This document shows, piece by piece, positions 6,975 through 13,487 of a DNA stretch of 13,487 nt (positions are counted from its first letter, which is position 1; the number at the start of each line of letters is the position of its first letter). The notes under the pieces were generated by a model. That model did no database searches, was not told where the DNA came from, and was given only the letters and a program-made list of their open reading frames with translations. This DNA comes from Planctomycetota bacterium (GTDB taxonomy: Bacteria; Planctomycetota; UBA8742; JACQVU01). Both the position numbers and the translations under genes were made by a program. Where the stretch lies: the NCBI GenBank assembly GCA_016209585.1, contig JACQVU010000246.1:1-13487 (forward strand). Reading direction: 5' to 3'.

Positions 6975-8645
6975 CTACTTCATTGACAGGTCGCCGGACT
7001 TGCCGTCGGGCCGCGGGAGTTCGAAGGCCGCGCGCAGACCGAGGAGAACCTTCCAATAATACTGGGGGCGAACGTACCCCCCACGAGCCGCGCTGCGGCA
7101 ACCGGCCACGTCGAGGAATGAACCCCCGCGACACGCAGATTGCCTGCCAGGGGACCAAGCGGGCGCATGTTCTTGATTGCGGTACAGGTAGGGGTTGCGC
7201 GGCACGAGCGCGCGACGCCAGGGGGCGGGCGCCGGCGTGCCATAGTTGAACTGAAAACGATGCTCCTCTTCCTTCACAATGTCTTCAATCTTCTGGTACA
7301 GATCAAAACCCAATGCTGGCGCGATGTCGCGGCAGGTTTCGAGGATGTTGCCGAGCATGTCGTGAAGCCCGAAACCGTTCGGTTTCTTCCCGCCGACCTC
7401 GTGCGTTCCGAGCCTGCGTGGGAACTTGGTCGCCCGGCCTTCATTGCCGTTTGGCCAGTCCCACCGCTCCTCCAGAATCTCTCCGCGCTCGTTCACCGGG
7501 AAGCCATGCGAGTATTCCACAAAGGCGTTTCCTCGATACCAGGCGATGGGATCGAGCGTCGGCGACGAACGGTCCGCGGCGACCGTCGCGGGAAGATCGC
7601 CATTGTAGGTGGCGGTCTCCGTCCCCGCGCGGCAGGCATACTCCCACTGCGCCTCACTCGGCAGGTTCAGCCCAGCGCGGCGGCAGAAGGCGACGGCGAA
7701 GGTGTAATCCACCGTGAACGCCGGGTATTTCGGGCCGACGCCCGGATAGGGAATGAAGCCCCGCCTGAACGCGTCCTCTTCACGGCCGTTCCCCTCGACC
7801 TTCCAAGCCTTGGCGAAGAGGTCCAACTGCGATTCGTCCATCACGGCTTCCCACTGCGATTGCGTCACCTCATATTTTCCGATGAGAAAGGGGTCCAGAT
7901 ACACTTTGTGCCGGGGCTGTTCAGAATAGGCTTCCGACTCGGGTTCGCCTTGGTTCGCGCCGCGCGTGGAGACGCCGCCGGGGAGCAGCACCAGGCGCAG
8001 ATACTCCCCGCGCGGCAACGGGCGATCATATTCGTGCCGCCCCTGTTCGTTCACCCCCACGTAGATCAGGCCCGGAATCGCCGGCGGGTCGGACCAGCCC
8101 CCGTCGCTCTCGCCCCGGCGTTGGAGACCCAGGAGGAAACGGTCGTCGGGCGCGTCGCCCAGATGGCAGTACAGCGAACGGAGCAAACGAAACATCTGAT
8201 CCACGTTTGGAGGCTCAGGGGGGTCAGGCTGCCCCCAACCCCCCTCACGTTCCTCGTCACCTTCGTCAGTGTTGGCGCCGAAGGCCAAGGATTCACGCCA
8301 CTCCTTGTCAGCCGACGTCAAGGCGTTCTCTGGGTCACTTGACGACGTCGGTTTCCCCGCCCGGTTTCGAGATTCATCGGTTCCCCAAGGCGCTTGGGGC
8401 AACAGTTGACTCCCCCCGACGGCGTCGACATCGCCGGCCCCCCCCACACTTACCGCACGGCTCGACGTCGCCGGTCCGTTCTCAGAAAAGAACCACGACA
8501 GACCGACGACGAGGCAGACCACCGTAGCGCCCGTGAGAAGAAGCGTTCGCGTCAATGCGCGCCCCGCCGACCCACGCCGGGAGCGACAGCACTCCGCACA
8601 GGGAGCCTTGAGAATCCGGCGACACCGGGAGATCCGCGATCCCAT
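6975..8645 (-). CDS. Gene D: membrane-anchored FGE-sulfatase-like protein, close paralog of gene B
   Basis: A 556-residue protein. The start at ATG 8645 is supported by GAGGA ten bases upstream, overlapping the stop of the preceding gene 14 bases away, so translation may be coupled. The N-terminus is basic with several cysteines (CAECC at about 16-20), followed by a membrane segment at about 33-52 and a Gly/Ser/acidic linker of about 110 residues. A block YCHLGDAPDDRFLLGLQ, shared with gene B, precedes the FGE-sulfatase domain. The domain shows YVGVNEQG, LVLLPGG, DPFLIGKYEVTQSQWE, LNLPSEAQWEYACR, GLHDMLGNILETCRD and RGGSFLDVAGCRSAAR. It is nearly identical to gene B there, including the last ~45 residues, and likewise lacks the FGE cysteine pair. 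It is probably anchored in the cytoplasmic membrane with the domain outside. The linker contains a run of eight G residues (8438-8445 on the plus strand as C). Confidence 0.87.
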   Translation of the reverse strand: MGSRISRCRRILKAPCAECCRSRRGSAGRALTRTLLLTGATVVCLVVGLSWFFSENGPATSSRAVSVGGAGDVDAVGGSQLLPQAPWGTDESRNRAGKPTSSSDPENALTSADKEWRESLAFGANTDEGDEEREGGWGQPDPPEPPNVDQMFRLLRSLYCHLGDAPDDRFLLGLQRRGESDGGWSDPPAIPGLIYVGVNEQGRHEYDRPLPRGEYLRLVLLPGGVSTRGANQGEPESEAYSEQPRHKVYLDPFLIGKYEVTQSQWEAVMDESQLDLFAKAWKVEGNGREEDAFRRGFIPYPGVGPKYPAFTVDYTFAVAFCRRAGLNLPSEAQWEYACRAGTETATYNGDLPATVAADRSSPTLDPIAWYRGNAFVEYSHGFPVNERGEILEERWDWPNGNEGRATKFPRRLGTHEVGGKKPNGFGLHDMLGNILETCRDIAPALGFDLYQKIEDIVKEEEHRFQFNYGTPAPAPWRRALVPRNPYLYRNQEHAPAWSPGRQSACRGGSFLDVAGCRSAARGGYVRPQYYWKVLLGLRAAFELPRPDGKSGDLSMK

Positions 8646-8659
8646 CTTGCCTATATCCT

Positions 8660-10945
8660 CTAGTTGCCGCCGAAATCCGTCATTCCCGATGCGCCCCCCC
8701 GGCCGGTGCCGCCAAAGAGCCCGGCGTTACCCCCAAGAAATGCGAGATTCGCGGTGAGTTGCGCGAAGTTGGGGGGAACGCGCATGTTCTGGGGATCGGT
8801 GACCTGGCCCCCCGACGCGCCGGCAGAATCATTGGGTTTGGCCTTGTTATTGCCCATGCGCTGATCAGGGTTCCATAGAACCCAACGGTTCAGCGAAACA
8901 CCCCCGCTCACCGCTAGGGGCGGTTCGCTTGGCTTTCCGCCCACATTTGGCGGCGCCCACTGTGGCAGCAGCATCCAATCGCGGTACGCCCCCTGTCCTG
9001 AACCTCCCCCAACGCCACCGCCACCGGCCGGCCCCGAGTCGCCCCCGCGCGAATCGTAGATCCAGACCTTGTGGCGCATCCACACGAGGCGATCAATCTG
9101 CGCGTTGCCACCGTCGCCGCCAGCCCCCCCGAACCCACCCATGCCGCCGTCTCCGCCCCAACCTCCGACTGAAGTCGCGTCAGTCCGCTCGCGGGTAAGA
9201 CGGTCATTGGACAATCCGCGTATCCCAGGGGCCCCGCCGTTTCCCCCACGGCCACCATCACCGCCCATGCCCCCTTTTCCACCGTTCCCTCCGTTGCCGG
9301 GGCGAACCAACACGAACGAATCGACGCCCCGCTCCTGTGTCACCACGACCTTGCCCCCTTTGCCCCCATCGCCGCCCCAAGCGTCGGTTTTCGCCTTTTC
9401 GTCATCGCCAGGATTACCGACGCCCCCGGTACCTCCCGCCTGCCCATACCCGCCATCTGCCCCCGGTTTCGGGACGTCGCCGGGCGAAAAGGGGCAGGTG
9501 TTGTCGCCTCCGTTGCCTGCGGCCTTTCCATCCCCCCCCGGCCCACCCGGATTCGCCGCGCCCCCAGGCGCGCCATTTCCCCCGTGGCCCCCGACGAGAA
9601 TGTAGATGCAGTTGCTTTCACTGATGTCCACCACGAGATCTGAGGGGCGGAGGCCGTTTCGGACAGGGTTCGCCGTCGAGGCTCCTCCGTTTGAGCCGTT
9701 TGGAGCGAAGCGCGCTTGCCAGGGGTTCTGTCCTATCCACGGGGGACAATCGGCCGGGCCATCCGTGCCGTTCGAATCGGGGTTAACGGGTTTGTCCGGC
9801 GCGACAGGGGCCCGCGCAATGCTCTTCCCGGACCCCCCGTTCGCCTGGAAGTAGAACCAAACACATGGCTTTTTGCGATTCGGGGGTTGGGGGGGAGCAT
9901 GAGGGGGAGGAAGTCCGCCCCCATCCTGGTCAACCACACCCCCATCGCTGACGCCCGGACCGAGAAGGTCGATGATTATCTCGACGGTTTCCTGCCCGAT
10001 CTGGATCTTCCCATCCGGCCACTCGATTGCGCCGGGTTTGGTGAGTTCGTCCATGACCTTCTTCGCCGTCGCTTTCGCCTCCGGCCCGGCCTCCCGCTGG
10101 CGCGGCGGCATGTCAACGAACACCCTTCCGCGGGTAATGGCGTCCCCGAAGGCACTGAGCAGCAGTTGCCGCGCGTCAGCGTGGGCCTGCCGCAGCGACT
10201 CGATCAACGCCCCGCGATCACTTCCCGGCGCGAAGCCGCAGTCCATCGTCTTCAATTGCGCCATCGTGTCGCTCACCAGATTGTCCATCGCCGTCATCGC
10301 CGTGTCGCGGTCGCCGCGCAGCGCCTCCTCTAGGAAGTGCACGCGGTCGCGCCGCACCTTCTCATCGTAGACCCATTCGAGGTCGGCGGCGGCGCGATCC
10401 ACCCGTTCGTTCATGGCCCGCTGCGCGCGCGCGACGATCTGGTAGAGTTCCGCCTTCGCCGCGTTCACCAGGGCCACGCAGGGGGAATCGCCGGGGCGGG
10501 CGATGGTCACCGAAAACAGCCCGGCGAGTCGACACGGAACCTCCGGGCAGGTGTCGCACCCGGGCACGGGCTCGGTGGTGTTGCCCGTGTACCGCCCGGA
10601 GATGAACGACCAGGTGGCGTCGATCTCCCCCGGCGCCAGAAAGTCTTCGTCGTTGTGGACCGTGAGCGACACCTTTTGACCGCTGACCGTGCCGGTGAGC
10701 GAGAACGATCCCGAGGGGACGACGAACCCGCCGGCGACGTTCGCGCCGGTCTGGGTGACGTCAACGGTGAAGGTCTGCGTGCCGAGCACCACCTTGGGGT
10801 CGGGGCAGTTGGTGGTCGTGGTGGCCATCGTGACCGTCCACACGCCCGTCAGGCTCGGCGCTTCCTTCGGCTTGGGCTTCGGCGCGGCGCTCGCGGGGGT
10901 CGAAACCTCGGTCAGCGGGCAGAGCGCCACAGCCACCACCAGCAA
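8660..10945 (-). CDS. Secreted glycine-rich protein, start codon displaced by a poly-C tract
   Basis: The frame from TTG 10945 gives 761 residues. Residues 1-20 are the hydrophobic part and A-S-A cleavage site of a signal peptide, but the basic N-terminal part is missing. It appears if one C is removed from the ten-C run upstream, which brings ATG 11012 into frame (see 10999-11008). After the signal come: a beta-rich stretch (about 30-135, starting SLTGVWTVT) with paired cysteines; a helical, charged region (about 155-300); a proline-rich hinge (PPPHAPPQPPNRKK, about 350); a stretch with WFYFQANGG; and a long GGxGG repeat region (about 455-640) resembling PE-PGRS or collagen-like low-complexity segments. 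The C-terminus is again Gly/Asn-rich. I do not recognise a named family. It is likely exported or on the surface. It is the first gene of the minus-strand operon, 14 bases before gene D. Confidence 0.75.
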   Translation of the reverse strand: MLVVAVALCPLTEVSTPASAAPKPKPKEAPSLTGVWTVTMATTTTNCPDPKVVLGTQTFTVDVTQTGANVAGGFVVPSGSFSLTGTVSGQKVSLTVHNDEDFLAPGEIDATWSFISGRYTGNTTEPVPGCDTCPEVPCRLAGLFSVTIARPGDSPCVALVNAAKAELYQIVARAQRAMNERVDRAAADLEWVYDEKVRRDRVHFLEEALRGDRDTAMTAMDNLVSDTMAQLKTMDCGFAPGSDRGALIESLRQAHADARQLLLSAFGDAITRGRVFVDMPPRQREAGPEAKATAKKVMDELTKPGAIEWPDGKIQIGQETVEIIIDLLGPGVSDGGVVDQDGGGLPPPHAPPQPPNRKKPCVWFYFQANGGSGKSIARAPVAPDKPVNPDSNGTDGPADCPPWIGQNPWQARFAPNGSNGGASTANPVRNGLRPSDLVVDISESNCIYILVGGHGGNGAPGGAANPGGPGGDGKAAGNGGDNTCPFSPGDVPKPGADGGYGQAGGTGGVGNPGDDEKAKTDAWGGDGGKGGKVVVTQERGVDSFVLVRPGNGGNGGKGGMGGDGGRGGNGGAPGIRGLSNDRLTRERTDATSVGGWGGDGGMGGFGGAGGDGGNAQIDRLVWMRHKVWIYDSRGGDSGPAGGGGVGGGSGQGAYRDWMLLPQWAPPNVGGKPSEPPLAVSGGVSLNRWVLWNPDQRMGNNKAKPNDSAGASGGQVTDPQNMRVPPNFAQLTANLAFLGGNAGLFGGTGRGGASGMTDFGGN

Positions 10946-10998
10946 AACGATCCCGCGAATAAACGCGCCCTTGCGACCGCTGAAGTTCGCCGATGTGA

Positions 10999-11008
10999 GG
11001 GGGGGGGG
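10999..11008 (-). repeat. Ten-C homopolymer directly after the likely start codon
   Basis: On the minus strand ATG (11012-11010) is followed by A and ten C (plus strand: ten G at 10999-11008). With ten C the ATG frame is one base off the glycine-rich gene, and that gene's own frame has a TGA at 11011-11009. With nine C the ATG joins the gene and encodes MTPPLTSANFSGRKGAFIRG, a basic n-region directly before the hydrophobic core. Confidence 0.8.
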
Positions 11009-11056
11009 TCATGTGTCTAGTTCCGGGATCGGGATCACTCCCAACGCGACTGGCAC

Positions 11057-11085
11057 AGGCTACTTGGGAGAAAGAGGCAAGTCAA
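11057..11085 (-). promoter_or_regulatory. Candidate sigma-70 promoter of the glycine-rich/FGE-like operon
   Basis: On the minus strand TTGACT (11085-11080) and TAGCCT (11062-11057) are separated by exactly 17 bases. The -35 box matches 5 of 6 consensus bases; the -10 box is weak (3 of 6). A transcript starting near 11050 would have a leader of about 38 bases to ATG 11012, which supports that ATG as the original start. The rest of 10946-11146 is the divergent spacer between this operon and cdaA; I see no clear cdaA promoter. Confidence 0.4.
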
Positions 11086-11146
11086 GAGAGGAAGTGATGA
11101 CGCCGTCGCCGCCGCGTCCTGTTCCTCACGGCGCGGGGGCGCTACC

Positions 11147-12157
11147 ATGCGGCCCGTCCGTCGCGATCCGCGCGGCGGGCCGCTGAGCCGCGAGGCCCCC
11201 GTGCTGCACCAGACCGTCGTCGCGCTGCTGGAGATCGCGATCTTCTACACGATGATCTACGCCATCCTCTCGTTCGCCCGCGGGACGGGCGGCGCGGGGC
11301 TGCTGGCGGGGTTCGCGCTCTTTTTCCTGGGGGTCTACGTGGTGCTGCGCACGGTGGCCAGCGAGTCGGTGCTCAACCTGGAGGCCGTGACCATGCTGCT
11401 GGAGCAGAGCGCGCCGGTCATCGTGATCGGGGTGGTGGTGATCTTCCATCCCGAAATCCGCCGCGGCCTGGGCCGGCTGGTGCAGAACCCTCTCGTGGAG
11501 CGCGTGCTGGGCGCGAAGAAGACGCCCAGGGACGAGTTGATCCGCGCCGTCGTCCGGCTCCAGGCATCGCGCACCGGCGCGCTCATCGCCGTGGAGCGCA
11601 ACTTCGGCCTGGCCGACTACATCGAGCGCGGCGTGGCGCTGGACTGCCTGGTGCGCGCCGAACTGGTCGAATCGATCTTCACCAAGGACTCGCCGCTGCA
11701 CGACGGCGCGCTGGTGATCCGCGGCGACCGCATCGTGGGGGCGCGGTGCGAGTTCCCCCTCTCGTCGAACCCCGAAGTCGCGCGGCGGCACGGCATGCGC
11801 CATCGCGCCGCGCTGGGCGTCACGGAGGTGAACGACGCCGTCACCGTGGTGGTCTCCGAAGAGTCCGGCCGCGTCAGCGCCTGCCACGCCGGCCGCGTCT
11901 TCGAGGGGTTGACGCCGGCGGAGGTCCGCATTTTCCTCGATGAACTCATGCGCCCGCCGCCGCGCAAGGGACAGATGACCACCACGGTCTTCCGGCGCAC
12001 CGACACGGGCGTGCTCCGGGTGACGCCAGCCCCGGCGACCGCCACGCCGACGCCCCCGGCGGCTCCCGCGCCGGGAGCCGGCGAGGCGGGTGGTCCGGCG
12101 CCATCGCCCGCGCCGGCCGCGGCGACGCCATCGGCCGTGGGGGCGGCGGCGAAGTGA
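11147..12157 (+). CDS. cdaA: Diadenylate cyclase CdaA (DAC domain), c-di-AMP synthase
   Basis: A 336-residue membrane protein that condenses two ATP into cyclic di-AMP. Three hydrophobic segments (about 22-41, 49-70, 88-105) are followed by EIRRGLGRL, the usual entry to the DAC domain. The two catalytic motifs are present: DGA at 186-188 (in SPLHDGALVI) and RHR at 218-220 (in GMRHRAALGVTE). The last ~55 residues are an Ala/Pro/Gly/Thr tail not seen in Bacillus-type CdaA, likely disordered. The start at 11147 has only a weak upstream G-run; GTG 11201, just before the first membrane segment (VLHQTVVALLEI), is an alternative. A ybbR gene and glmM follow, the classic cdaA-cdaR-glmM order linking c-di-AMP to cell-wall precursor synthesis. 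Confidence 0.95.
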   Translation: MRPVRRDPRGGPLSREAPVLHQTVVALLEIAIFYTMIYAILSFARGTGGAGLLAGFALFFLGVYVVLRTVASESVLNLEAVTMLLEQSAPVIVIGVVVIFHPEIRRGLGRLVQNPLVERVLGAKKTPRDELIRAVVRLQASRTGALIAVERNFGLADYIERGVALDCLVRAELVESIFTKDSPLHDGALVIRGDRIVGARCEFPLSSNPEVARRHGMRHRAALGVTEVNDAVTVVVSEESGRVSACHAGRVFEGLTPAEVRIFLDELMRPPPRKGQMTTTVFRRTDTGVLRVTPAPATATPTPPAAPAPGAGEAGGPAPSPAPAAATPSAVGAAAK

Positions 12158-12177
12158 GGGGCGCGCGGGCCGGTCGC

Positions 12178-12182
12178 AGGAG
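12178..12182 (+). promoter_or_regulatory. Ribosome binding site choosing the ybbR/cdaR start
   Basis: AGGAG at 12178-12182 lies eight bases before ATG 12191 but only two before the in-frame TTG 12185. ATG 12191 is therefore the start. Confidence 0.7.
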
Positions 12183-12190
12183 CGTTGTGC

Positions 12191-13339
12191 ATGGTCGCCT
12201 CATCGATTGAGCGTCGCGCGGTTTCCCGCGGAGGGGTTCTCTCGCGGTTGTTCACCCATAACCTCCGGCTGAAGTTTCTCAGTCTTTTCCTGGCGGTGGC
12301 GGGGTGGTACTACGCCCGGGTGATCTCGGAGACCAAGGAAGTGGTGCACCTGGGCATCGAGGTGGCGCTGCCGGAGGGAGAGAACATGGTGGCCGTGCGC
12401 AGTTACACGCCGCGGACGGCGCGGGTGGTGGTGTCCGGCCCCAAGGCGCAGGTGCGCAAGTACGTGGAGTCGATCAACCGCGACAGCGACCGCCTCTCCG
12501 TGCGCGTCAACCGCGGCCTGCTCACCGCCGGGACGGAAGGGCCGGTGGCCGTGCCGCTGGAACGGGACCAACTGTACTATCCCCACCAGGCGCAAGCGCC
12601 GCCGGCGGTGAAACTGACGGTCGAGGAGCGCGAAGTCACCGTGGCGCTGGACCGCACCGACACGGTGGACCTGGCCGTGGACGACCGCAACGTGGAGTTC
12701 CTTCCGGCGCCGGACCTCGAGATCGTCACTCGCTCGGTCGAGCCGCGGCAGGTGAAGGTGACCGGCCCGGCCGGCCTCGTGCGGCAGTTGCGCGACACCG
12801 GCCAGCGGGCGATAGTAGAAACCTACCACGGCGGGGCGCTCCAGGAGACCCGGATCCAGCGGTTCCAACTGGTTCCGCTGGAGAACCTGAAGTTCTCGCC
12901 CGGCGTGGTGACCATGAACGTGGTGGTGCGCGCGATCGCCGAGGGCGATCCCATCATCACCCTGCCCGACCCCCTGCGCACCACCGCGCCGCGGCCCGAG
13001 GGGCCGATCCGGCTGTTGCGCTCGGTCGACCGGCCCCGGGAACGTTCCTACCGTGTGGAGGTGCGTCCCGGCCGGGTCGAGGTGGCCATCTCCGGTCCGC
13101 GCTCCGCCGTCGAACGGCTGGCGCAAACCGGCTTCTCGCTGGTGGTTGACACCGACCGCCTCTTCGATGACCTGCTGCTTGACAAAGACCTGCGCCGGCG
13201 CTGGGAGGAGGAGAAGTCGATGGTGCGGGCCGTGCAGCCGGGCGACGTGGCGCTGCACTCGGAGGGGCAGGTGGTCGCGGGCGGGATCACGCTGAAGGCC
13301 ATGCACCCCTCGGTGCAGATCACGTTCCGGGCGCCCTGA
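12191..13339 (+). CDS. cdaR: YbbR/CdaR-family protein, membrane-anchored partner of CdaA
   Basis: A 382-residue protein. After a short basic N-terminus (LFTHNLRLKFLSLFLAVAGW) comes one membrane segment at about 27-44. The remainder is predicted extracytoplasmic and made of repeated YbbR-like beta modules, each with a phrase like RTARVVVSGPKAQVRKYV (about 75-92), PRQVKVTGPAGLVRQLRDT (about 192-210) or GRVEVAISGPRSAVERL (about 294-310). In Firmicutes CdaR binds and tunes CdaA from outside the membrane; the same role is inferred here from the position between cdaA and glmM. It follows cdaA after 33 bases with a good ribosome site, and the glmM start comes 1 base after its stop, so the three are very likely one operon. 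Confidence 0.9.
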   Translation: MVASSIERRAVSRGGVLSRLFTHNLRLKFLSLFLAVAGWYYARVISETKEVVHLGIEVALPEGENMVAVRSYTPRTARVVVSGPKAQVRKYVESINRDSDRLSVRVNRGLLTAGTEGPVAVPLERDQLYYPHQAQAPPAVKLTVEEREVTVALDRTDTVDLAVDDRNVEFLPAPDLEIVTRSVEPRQVKVTGPAGLVRQLRDTGQRAIVETYHGGALQETRIQRFQLVPLENLKFSPGVVTMNVVVRAIAEGDPIITLPDPLRTTAPRPEGPIRLLRSVDRPRERSYRVEVRPGRVEVAISGPRSAVERLAQTGFSLVVDTDRLFDDLLLDKDLRRRWEEEKSMVRAVQPGDVALHSEGQVVAGGITLKAMHPSVQITFRAP

Positions 13340-13340
13340 G

Positions 13341-13487
13341 ATGACCCGTATCTTTGGAACCGACGGCATCCGCGGCGTGGCCGGCCGCGGGTTTTTCGTG
13401 CCGGAAACCCTGGCCCGCGCGGGCCAGGCGCTGGGGCACATCTTGGGGTCGGGGCGCGGGGCGCGGGGCGCGGGGCATGGGGCGCGG
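13341..13487 (+). CDS. glmM: Phosphoglucosamine mutase GlmM, N-terminal part, cut by window end
   Basis: ATG 13341 opens MTRIFGTDGIRGVAGRGFFV, the highly conserved GlmM N-terminus, followed by PETLARAGQALGHILG, the first helix. GlmM converts glucosamine-6-phosphate to glucosamine-1-phosphate for UDP-GlcNAc and peptidoglycan synthesis. In Firmicutes it also binds and inhibits CdaA. Only 49 codons are visible; the phosphoserine loop lies outside. From residue 36 the coding sequence runs into a GGGGCGC repeat and reads SGRGARGAGHGAR, an unusually low-complexity linker where family members have a short loop before the next strand. Confidence 0.9.
   Translation, partial: MTRIFGTDGIRGVAGRGFFVPETLARAGQALGHILGSGRGARGAGHGAR
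13445..13487 (+). repeat. GGGGCGC heptamer tandem repeat inside glmM
   Basis: GGGGTC (13445-13450) is followed by three perfect GGGGCGC units (13451-13471), a GGGGCAT variant (13472-13478), another GGGGCGC (13479-13485) and GG at the window end. No frame contains a stop. The spaced four-G runs fit the canonical G-quadruplex pattern. The repeat may continue beyond the window. Confidence 0.85.

Noticed and set aside
6736..7158. N-terminal extension of gene C to 7158
   Set aside because: It overlaps gene D by about 180 bases, has Arg/Pro-rich shadow composition, and precedes a normal anchor start at 6735.
3397..8645. FGE-fold genes as targets of a diversity-generating retroelement
   Set aside because: The fold fits, but there is no reverse transcriptase or template repeat in the window, and the B and D C-terminal ends differ by only a few residues without an adenine-driven pattern. 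The C-tail fragment at 3268-3327 is part of a longer duplication, not a template repeat.
9069..9605. Proline-rich plus-strand frame
   Set aside because: It is the complement of the GGxGG repeat; Gly codons read in reverse as Pro codons.
12185..12190. TTG start two codons upstream for ybbR/cdaR
   Set aside because: The AGGAG site would be only two bases away; ATG 12191 has proper spacing.
12200..13441. 413-codon minus-strand frame over ybbR
   Set aside because: Antisense shadow rich in His, Arg and Pro, with no family features; ybbR on the other strand is clear.

Overview
This is a high-G+C bacterial window of mostly intact protein-coding genes. I see no rRNA, tRNA, CRISPR, integrase or transposase. 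The mix suggests an uncultured-type environmental bacterium, perhaps Planctomycetota or a relative: a B12-dependent radical SAM protein of the DUF4070 group, several membrane-anchored FGE-sulfatase-like paralogs, a secreted glycine-rich protein and a cdaA-ybbR-glmM cluster. That placement is inference from gene content; no search was run.

Layout. (1) 3-617 (+): C-terminal part of a protein ending in a peptidase S74 autocleaving chaperone domain and a coiled coil. (2) 733-2205 (+): B12-binding radical SAM enzyme. (3) 2304-2713 (+): a toxin-antitoxin locus with an intact DUF433 antitoxin, followed by a DUF5615 PIN-like toxin whose middle is deleted and whose frame is broken. (4) 2741-3327 (-): two gene fragments that are an ungapped, diverged copy of 4502-5088. 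(5) 3397-11012 (-): an apparent operon, transcribed right to left. It starts with a secreted glycine-rich protein, followed by three N-terminally anchored FGE-sulfatase-like proteins (here called D, C and B). D and B are close paralogs; C is more distant. (6) 11147-13487 (+), divergent from the operon: cdaA (diadenylate cyclase), a ybbR/cdaR gene and the beginning of glmM, the classic c-di-AMP and cell-wall precursor cluster.

The most interesting signals are these. A run of ten C residues lies directly after the best start codon of the glycine-rich gene; with nine, the ATG would be in frame and give a textbook signal peptide, so the tract may be an ON/OFF switch (or a sequencing error). The toxin is gutted while its antitoxin is intact, and its end lies 28 bases from the broken end of a duplicated FGE-like gene, which looks like a rearrangement scar. 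The FGE-like proteins lack the catalytic cysteine pair of true formylglycine-generating enzymes. A 7-base GGGGCGC tandem repeat sits inside the 5' part of glmM.

A possible joint function for the minus-strand operon is an envelope system: an exported glycine-rich protein with three membrane-tethered FGE-fold proteins that may modify or bind it or the surface. The gene order supports co-expression; the function is inference.
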